Origin: DASXHY01 sp035552155
Lineage (GTDB): Bacteria; Verrucomicrobiota; Verrucomicrobiia; Limisphaerales; DASXHY01
NCBI GenBank assembly: GCA_035552155.1
Contig: DASZLX010000009.1
Span: 11,380 to 75,379 of the forward strand
Length of the DNA: 64,000 nt
Direction of reading: 5' to 3'
The position numbers were made by a program, and so were the translations under genes. The notes under the pieces were generated by a model. That model ran no database searches. It was given only the letters and a program-made list of their open reading frames with translations, and was not told the origin of the DNA. This document shows, one piece after another, positions 58,617 through 64,000 of the stretch. The stretch's first letter is position 1; every line of letters begins with the position of its first letter.

Positions 58617-59360
58617 CTAATTAATAATTTCTCCTTGGTTACGGGCCAGCTTTTCGCGCCATTTTTGAAGCTCCTCAGGTTTCAGCCTTCCCCAATCCGT
58701 GACTTCACCAACTATTTTTAATGGTGCTTGGGAGCGATAGGAGCGCGTGGGATTGCCGGGAAATTTTTTGTCGGTAACATTCGGGTCATTTTCAAACCGC
58801 CCCGTCGGCTCAACGATGTAAACACGTTCGCGGTTATCACCTTTGGCCAACGCAGCAGCCAGTCCCGCCCCATTTGCCGAGGCGGTGAAATAAATGTGAT
58901 TCATTTTGAGTTCAGCCTTGTAGTTGGAACTTCCTCCCGCCGTCAGTAAATCGCCCACCGGCAAATTTGCTTTCGTCCCATGATAGAATGGACCTTTGTC
59001 AGAAGGTGTATTCTGAAACGACGCTGATAATTCATAATTCCTCTTCGCCTTGTCAGGGTTGCCCAAGGCCTCGTGGCACTTGCCAATGTTCGAATATAGA
59101 GAAGGGAAAGCACTCCTGACCGAGTCATCATTTATGGTGAGCGCAAACCGCAAAGCCGTTTCGAGCCAGATTAATTTGTCAGTCGGGTTCTTTTGACAGC
59201 GAACCAAATAGTGGGCTGAGATAAATTTTTCAAAGTCATAGGCGGCTTCATTCCAGGCTTGAAGAAACATTTTTTCTGCCTCCTCCGGATGGCCGTTCTC
59301 TTCCAAGCCCATGCCTCGAAGGCAGAGTTTTACAACAGGGTTATTTGGATTGAATTCCAT
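58617..59360 (-). CDS. TPR domain fused to rifampin ADP-ribosyltransferase (Arr)
   Basis: About 247 residues from the ATG at 59360. A TTG at 59396 would add twelve. The N-terminal half (about 1-115) is helical with TPR character (EEAEKMFLQAWNEAAYDFEK, then ALGNPDKAKRNYELS). The C-terminal half is an Arr domain: GPFYHGTKANLPVGDLL, KMNHIYFTASANGAGLAAAL, ERVYIVEPTGRFENDPNVTD and the closing DKKFPGNPTRSYRS. Arr enzymes inactivate rifampicin by ADP-ribosylation. The fused TPR may guide it to other targets. It is the only gene in the last island block. Confidence 0.9.
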   Translation of the reverse strand: MEFNPNNPVVKLCLRGMGLEENGHPEEAEKMFLQAWNEAAYDFEKFISAHYLVRCQKNPTDKLIWLETALRFALTINDDSVRSAFPSLYSNIGKCHEALGNPDKAKRNYELSASFQNTPSDKGPFYHGTKANLPVGDLLTAGGSSNYKAELKMNHIYFTASANGAGLAAALAKGDNRERVYIVEPTGRFENDPNVTDKKFPGNPTRSYRSQAPLKIVGEVTDWGRLKPEELQKWREKLARNQGEIIN

Positions 59361-59460
59361 AATCCGCAATTTGGACGCTAGTTTATCACGCGTCAAATCG
59401 AAGCGGAAACGTGTATTCTATAGGTTTTGCAGGGTTTTACCGTTGGAATTGCAGGAGAGT

Positions 59461-59525
59461 GAATCCCACCTTATGACCTTGATCGTTAGATAGCAAAAGG
59501 GTCCAGAAGCGACCCCTTCCGCCAT
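59461..59525. repeat. 65-bp direct repeat, copy 2, probable right end of island
   Basis: Second copy of the 58471 repeat. It begins GAATCCCACC, which is also how the tRNA T-arm region reads, and ends with the CCCCTTCCGCCA core at 59513-59524. It probably represents attR of the last integration. Confidence 0.7.
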
Positions 59526-59625
59526 CTTTTTTTGTTACCCTGAGAGCAAACCTGCATCGGTTACGAACCTCTCAATCAAAGGCTTCGTTGAATCTGAGTG
59601 GATGTCGATTTCACCGTCTCGCAAT

Positions 59626-62600
59626 TCAAACTTCCAGCCGGTCGCCGGGCCGCGCCACAATCGCGTAAAGCACTGGCATCAGGAAGATGCTGATCAGTAG
59701 CCGTGTGAACAAACCGCTGACTACCACCAGCGCGAAGGGCCGCTGCGAATCGGTGCCCACCCCGGTCGCCAGCGCTGCCGGCAACAGCCCCAGCGCTGCG
59801 ACGAGCGCTGTCATCATGATGGGCCGCAACCGCAGAATCGCGCCGTCGCGAATTGCCTGGGTAATGTTCGTTCCGCCTCGGCGCAGTTCGTTGACGTAAG
59901 AGATATATACAAGCGCGGTCTGCACGGACACGCCGAACAACGCCAGGAATCCGATTCCGGACGAGACGGAAAACGGGGTGCTGGTTATCCATAATGCCAC
60001 GATACCTCCTACCGGGGCCGAGAGCAGCACACCGAGCACCGTGATTAGCGGGAATTTTAAGTTGCTATACAGCGCGAACAACAAAAGGAAAATCACGAAG
60101 AGCGTCAGCGGAAGCACGATGCCGAGCTGCCGTCGCGAAGCGGTGTATTCCTTATATTCGCCGCCCCAATCGAGTCGGTATCCTTCAGGCAGCGGCACGG
60201 CGGCTTTGACCTGTCGCATGGCATCCTCCACCGCGCCGGCGAGGTCGCGTCCCTCGACCGAGAATTGCACGCCGATGTAGCGGGAATTGTCTTCGCGGTA
60301 AATGAAGGAAGCGCCGTTCGCGACTTTTAGGTCGGCGAATTCCTTGAGTGGGATTTCCTGTCCGCCGGGTGTCGAAACGAGAATGTTGCCGATTTCCTCC
60401 GGGTTGTCCCGATATTGCTGAGCCAAGCGCACGACGAGGTCGAACTGCTTCTCCCCCTGCACAACCTGCGTGGCCGCGGCGCCTCCTACGGCGGCCTCGA
60501 TGAGCCCATTAATGTCCGCCACGTTCAAGCCGTATCGCGCGATTTTCGCGCGGTCAACGTTCACGGTCAGGCTCGGCTGTCCGAGCTCCTGCACCAGAGT
60601 CACGTCCTTGATTCCGCGCACCTGTTCGAGCACGTGCTTGATGGCTTTGCCTTTCGTTTCCAGGACATCGAGACTCGTCCCAAACACCTTGACCGCGAGG
60701 GCGCTTTTCAATCCCGTTTCGGCTTCGTCAACGGCATCCTCGGCGGGCTGTGTGTAATTGAAAATGATCCCGGGGAAAGCTTTGAGCTTCTGGTCAATGG
60801 CGGCGATCAATTGGCTTTTCGTGTGCCTTGGGCCTTTCCATTCCGAATACGGCTTGAGGCCCACGTAAAACTCGTCGTTGAAAAAACCGGTTGGGTCGGT
60901 GCCGTCGTCCGGGCGCCCGTGTTCGGACGCGACGACGGTGACTTCGGGAAAGGAGCGAAGAATCTGCCGGACCTGCGGCGAGATTTTTTTGGATTCATCG
61001 AAGGAAATGGTGTAGGGCATTGTGGCTCGAACCCAGAGCGCCCCCTCGTCGAGCTTAGGCATGAATTCAGCCCCCACACGCGGAATCAAGAGGAGCGACA
61101 GCCCCAGCAAAATGGCCGAGCCGAGAGTCGTCAGCCACGGATGCGCGAGACAGGCGTCGAGTCCGGTGACGTAAAGGTTTTTGACGGCTTCGAAAGCTGG
61201 ATTGCGGCGTTCCCGAACGCCTTTCCGAAAAGCCCACGTGCAAAGCACGGGCAGCAGCGTGAGCGTGACCACGAGCGAACCGACCAGTGCGTAAATCATC
61301 GTGTCCGCCATTGGCGTGAACAGCTTCCCGGACGGGCCGGACAAAACGTAGATAGGCAAAAAGCCCGCGACGATCACCGCCACGGCATAGAAGATAGGCC
61401 GGTCCACTTCCGAGGCGGCGGTGAGGATGACTTCATGGATTCGGAACGGCTTTCCTTCTCGCGCGCCAATCTGGCGAAAAATGTTTTCCACCATGACCAC
61501 CGCGCCATCCACCAGAATCCCGAAATCAACGGCGCCGATGGAAAGCAAGTTGGCGGACACATCCCTCAGATCAAGACAGATGAAGGCAAAAAGGAGCGCC
61601 AGCGGGATCGCCGCCGCGACAATGAGCCCGGCGCGGAGGTCGTAGAGAAAGAAGATGAGCACGATCAAAACGAGAACCATTCCGCGGACCAGATTGCTTT
61701 CAACGGTCTTCGTGGTCACCGCGACTAAATCATTGCGGTCGTAGAACGGATGCACTTTGACGTCTCCCGGCAAAAGGCTCGAATTCAGCTCCCGCGTTTT
61801 TTGTTCCACGCGCTTGAGGACATCCTGGGTTTTCTCGCCGGTGCGCATCAGGATGACTCCTTCGACGGCGTCATCCTGGTCCTGATAGCCGAATTGGCCC
61901 AGGCGCGGCGCGTGCCCGATGACAACATTTCCAACGTCCTTCACTAAAACCGGAGTTCCGTCATGCACGGCGAGCACGACATTGCCAATGTCCTCGAGAG
62001 TTTGGATCCGGCCGAGGCCGCGCACATAATAAAATTGCCCGCCCTGCGAATAGAAGCCGCCGCCGGCATTACCGTTGTTTGCCGCGAGCGCAGCGACCAC
62101 TTGAGGGACCGAGAGACCGACCCCGGCGATTTTTATTGGATCGAGCAAGACCTGGTATTGCATTGTTTCGCCGCCCAGCCCTGAATCATCCGCGACTCCT
62201 GAAACGGATTTGTATTGCCGCTCAACGAGCCAGTCCTCGATTGTCTTCAGCTCCATCGGACTGCGGTCAGGACTTTGCAGAACGTAGCGGTAAATCAGAC
62301 CGGAGGGCGAAAACAGCGGCGAGACCGAGGGCGCCACACCATCCGGCAAACTCAGGTCCGGGATTCGGTTGAATACACGCTCGCGAGCAAAGTAATTGTC
62401 CGTTCCATTTTGGAACGTGAGGATGACGTCCGAAAGTCCGTAAAGCGAAATGGAACGAAGCGCGGTCATTTTGGCGATGCCATTCATCTCCACTTCAACG
62501 GGCACGGTAATAAGGCGCTCCACTTCCTCGGCGGCGTGGCCCGGCCATTGCGTGACGATCTCGACCATGGGCGGAGAAAGATCGGGATAGGCGTCCACCG

Positions 62601-62754
62601 GCAGGCGGTTCAGCGAGTGGATTCCCGCGCCTGTCAGCAGCAGCGTCATGAGAATCACCAGAAATCTCTGGTGCAACGACGAAGCTACAACGCGATTGAT
62701 GACGGAAGCCGTCCGGGGCGTGTGCGTGGGCGGTGGTGGTGTCGAATCGCTCAT
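59626..62754 (-). CDS. Heavy-metal RND efflux transporter (CusA/CzcA family)
   Basis: 1042 residues, full length for the HME-RND family. Twelve transmembrane helices are expected. The first follows the Pro-rich N-terminus (FLVILMTLLLTGAGIHSLNR), with the typical LPVDAYPDLSPPMVEIVTQW text after it. Helix 4 carries acidic residues in IGAVDFGILVDGAVVMVEN. The two large periplasmic loops contain GLGGETMQYQVLLDPIKIAG and VDRAKIARYGLNVADING. It works with the adaptor encoded by the preceding overlapping gene and an outer-membrane channel not in the window. Metal specificity (Cu/Ag or Co/Zn/Cd) is undetermined. Confidence 0.94.
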   Translation of the reverse strand: MSDSTPPPPTHTPRTASVINRVVASSLHQRFLVILMTLLLTGAGIHSLNRLPVDAYPDLSPPMVEIVTQWPGHAAEEVERLITVPVEVEMNGIAKMTALRSISLYGLSDVILTFQNGTDNYFARERVFNRIPDLSLPDGVAPSVSPLFSPSGLIYRYVLQSPDRSPMELKTIEDWLVERQYKSVSGVADDSGLGGETMQYQVLLDPIKIAGVGLSVPQVVAALAANNGNAGGGFYSQGGQFYYVRGLGRIQTLEDIGNVVLAVHDGTPVLVKDVGNVVIGHAPRLGQFGYQDQDDAVEGVILMRTGEKTQDVLKRVEQKTRELNSSLLPGDVKVHPFYDRNDLVAVTTKTVESNLVRGMVLVLIVLIFFLYDLRAGLIVAAAIPLALLFAFICLDLRDVSANLLSIGAVDFGILVDGAVVMVENIFRQIGAREGKPFRIHEVILTAASEVDRPIFYAVAVIVAGFLPIYVLSGPSGKLFTPMADTMIYALVGSLVVTLTLLPVLCTWAFRKGVRERRNPAFEAVKNLYVTGLDACLAHPWLTTLGSAILLGLSLLLIPRVGAEFMPKLDEGALWVRATMPYTISFDESKKISPQVRQILRSFPEVTVVASEHGRPDDGTDPTGFFNDEFYVGLKPYSEWKGPRHTKSQLIAAIDQKLKAFPGIIFNYTQPAEDAVDEAETGLKSALAVKVFGTSLDVLETKGKAIKHVLEQVRGIKDVTLVQELGQPSLTVNVDRAKIARYGLNVADINGLIEAAVGGAAATQVVQGEKQFDLVVRLAQQYRDNPEEIGNILVSTPGGQEIPLKEFADLKVANGASFIYREDNSRYIGVQFSVEGRDLAGAVEDAMRQVKAAVPLPEGYRLDWGGEYKEYTASRRQLGIVLPLTLFVIFLLLFALYSNLKFPLITVLGVLLSAPVGGIVALWITSTPFSVSSGIGFLALFGVSVQTALVYISYVNELRRGGTNITQAIRDGAILRLRPIMMTALVAALGLLPAALATGVGTDSQRPFALVVVSGLFTRLLISIFLMPVLYAIVARPGDRLEV

Positions 62755-63881
62755 TGGTTTTGCTGAAATTGCACAAACAGACCGCCTTCAATGACGACCT
62801 GATCCTCCGGTTTCAGGCCGGAAATAATTTCGTATTGGTCCTCCACCCGCGAACCCAATCCCACCAGTTGCCGGGCGAAGCTGTTGTCTGCCTGGGCGAC
62901 GTAAACAAACGGCAAATTTTCGCTGTCGCGCAAAATCGCCGAGACCGGAACGAGCATCCCTTTGCTTGGCTGCCGGGCCTGGATTTTCACGCGGGCGTAC
63001 ATGTTCTTCTTCAGAAGATTTTCAGGATTATCCGCGACCACGCGCACAACGACTGAGCGCGTGTCCGGATCCACGAGGGCGGAGATGTTGTCCACTGTTC
63101 CGGCAAGGTCATTAGTGGATAAACCGGTGTTTATTTCGGCGGGATCGCCCGTGTGGATATCGGCGAGATCCGGCGCGAACAGGTGGGCCATTACCCAGAC
63201 GCGTGAAATATCTGCCACTGTAAAACACGGGGTGCTGCCCGACTGCAATAATTGTCCGGGAGTAATGAGCTTTTCCACCACGGTGCCGGCGATGGGCGCG
63301 CGAATAATTCCTTCGGCCGGCCCGGCCGGTTTGCCTTCCTCAATCGCTTTGATGGTCTCGGGAGCAACTTGAAGTGCGACGAGTTGTTGACGCGCCGCGT
63401 CGCGATCGGATTCGGCGCCGATGGCGTCGCTTTCCGCCTGGTCCGCTTCCTTTTGCGGAACGCTGTGGTGCTGCAGGAGTTTTTGATCCAAATCGGCAAG
63501 TTGTCGGGCGGCTTTGGCGGCGGCGAGCGTTTTCCGGTAGGTGCCAATGGCGGTGGCAAAATCAGGAGACTCAACTTTCGCCAGCGGTTCGGCAGCACTG
63601 ACCTGCTGGCCGGGAGACACCAGCAATTGCGAAACCGGCCCCGAGAACGGCGCCAGCACCGTCGTGGCCTGGTCCTGGTCAAAGTCAACCGTGCCGGTGA
63701 CCTCCACAGTTTTGTGAAACTCCGAGGGCTCGACGCGGTAAACGTGAATGTGCTTTTGCTGTTCGGCGGTCAACGTGACGTTGGTCGCGTTGGTGGGCGA
63801 TGATTCGGTGTCGGCATCTGGTTTTCCGGAACACCCGGCAAAGGTGATGGCCAAAGCCGCGATGAACGGGGCAAATCCCAA
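62751..63881 (-). CDS. RND efflux periplasmic adaptor (CusB/CzcB-like)
   Basis: 376 residues from a TTG at 63881. No ATG is available in frame, and the frame is open further upstream (LTALRTKSRTLFTA), so the true start may lie earlier. The signal ends in a lipobox-like ITFAGC. The barrel-sandwich half-motifs are at VLAPFSGPVSQLLVSPGQQV and IRAPIAGTVVEKLITPGQLL, with a helical hairpin between them. A membrane-proximal domain ends in GLKPEDQVVIEGGLFVQFQQ. It overlaps cusA by four bases (ATGA). Confidence 0.9.
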   Translation of the reverse strand: MGFAPFIAALAITFAGCSGKPDADTESSPTNATNVTLTAEQQKHIHVYRVEPSEFHKTVEVTGTVDFDQDQATTVLAPFSGPVSQLLVSPGQQVSAAEPLAKVESPDFATAIGTYRKTLAAAKAARQLADLDQKLLQHHSVPQKEADQAESDAIGAESDRDAARQQLVALQVAPETIKAIEEGKPAGPAEGIIRAPIAGTVVEKLITPGQLLQSGSTPCFTVADISRVWVMAHLFAPDLADIHTGDPAEINTGLSTNDLAGTVDNISALVDPDTRSVVVRVVADNPENLLKKNMYARVKIQARQPSKGMLVPVSAILRDSENLPFVYVAQADNSFARQLVGLGSRVEDQYEIISGLKPEDQVVIEGGLFVQFQQNQ

Positions 63882-64000
63882 CGCAGTGAATAGCGTCCGC
63901 GATTTGGTTCTTAGAGCGGTTAAAAAAATACTGTAGCCATTCGGCAGACAGTACGGAGAGAGCGGTCTTTTTGGTTTTTGGCGTCGTTTCGGCTCAGTTA
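63882..64000. other. Upstream end of window
   Basis: About 120 bp before the adaptor gene. It may hold its true start or the promoter. No separate gene is visible. Confidence 0.4.

Larger units (their letters stand above)
46637..59524. mobile_element. tRNA-Ser-anchored genomic island in three repeat-bounded blocks
   Basis: The region between the tRNA 3' end and the last core copy at 59524 holds accessory genes only: SDR clusters with LysR and TetR regulators, truncated or frameshifted remnants (46637, 54780), a recombinase C-terminal remnant (55355), an FG-GAP giant protein, an XRE regulator and an ADP-ribosyltransferase. Flanks are ordinary (LamG gene and tRNA on the left, metal efflux on the right). 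The four cores give blocks of about 8.6, 3.3 and 1.0 kb. Serial integration at the tRNA is inferred. No intact integrase is present. Confidence 0.7.

Noticed and set aside
60415..61728. 437-codon plus-strand frame opposite the RND transporter
   Set aside because: Antisense shadow with charged low-complexity composition.

Overview
The window looks like chromosomal DNA of a Verrucomicrobiota bacterium, probably of the Pedosphaera/Limisphaera group. This is inference from gene content. The clues are an H-X9-DG type prepilin-like protein, a PEP-CTERM protein, LamG and FG-GAP giant secreted proteins, several sigma/small-protein pairs, GxxExxY genes between ACCACGGAT repeats, and many short palindromic repeats. 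Most genes are housekeeping and have atypically repeat-rich borders.

Layout. 1-5.7 kb (all minus): pilT (runs off the left edge), a TPR protein, a small membrane protein, a Ycf46-like AAA ATPase, an ECF sigma factor with a small partner, and a LolA-like periplasmic protein. 5.6-8.8 kb: lon, hsp20 and a small membrane protein. 8.9-13.2 kb (plus): YbgC-type thioesterase, ruvX, truA, trmL, then amt-glnB for ammonium uptake. 13.3-16.2 kb: leuS with two in-frame repeat insertions. 16.5-24.5 kb: pseudopilin-like protein, ECF sigma/anti-sigma pair, a putative outer-membrane electron conduit (octaheme cytochrome plus a cytochrome-porin fusion), and two secreted proteins. 24.7-31.1 kb: rdgB, IMPase, valS, a GxxExxY element and a citramalate synthase. 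31.2-42.2 kb: small lipoprotein, FHA protein, ferredoxin, AI-2E-type permease, topoisomerase IB, DUF488, two alkyl-base DNA glycosylases, OsmC, signal peptidase, phosphoesterase and a response regulator. 42.5-46.4 kb: a four-fold repeated LamG/Ig protein.

46.55-59.52 kb is an apparent genomic island anchored at tRNA-Ser(CGA). The last 12 bases of the tRNA (CCCCTTCCGCCA) recur in the same orientation at 55179, 58524 and 59513, dividing the island into three blocks. Block 1 carries LysR- and TetR-controlled short-chain dehydrogenase (SDR) clusters with a partial tandem duplication, and ends in an ArdC-like pseudogene cut at the repeat. Block 2 begins with a tyrosine-recombinase C-terminal remnant and holds a large FG-GAP protein and an XRE regulator. 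Block 3 holds a TPR-rifampin ADP-ribosyltransferase. After the island, a heavy-metal RND efflux pair (cusA/cusB-like) runs to the right end.

The most notable observations are: (1) a family of about 62-bp palindromes, one copy inserted in frame in leuS and another supplying the TruA C-terminus; (2) GTGATGA heptamer arrays inside leuS and an IMPase gene and at the end of a DNA glycosylase gene; (3) a single-heme cytochrome fused to an MtrB-like barrel next to an octaheme cytochrome; (4) a GxxExxY gene whose start codon lies in its own flanking inverted repeat, plus a gene-less relative near ruvX; (5) the tRNA-anchored cassette-like island; and (6) a duplicated SDR that has lost both its catalytic Ser and Tyr.
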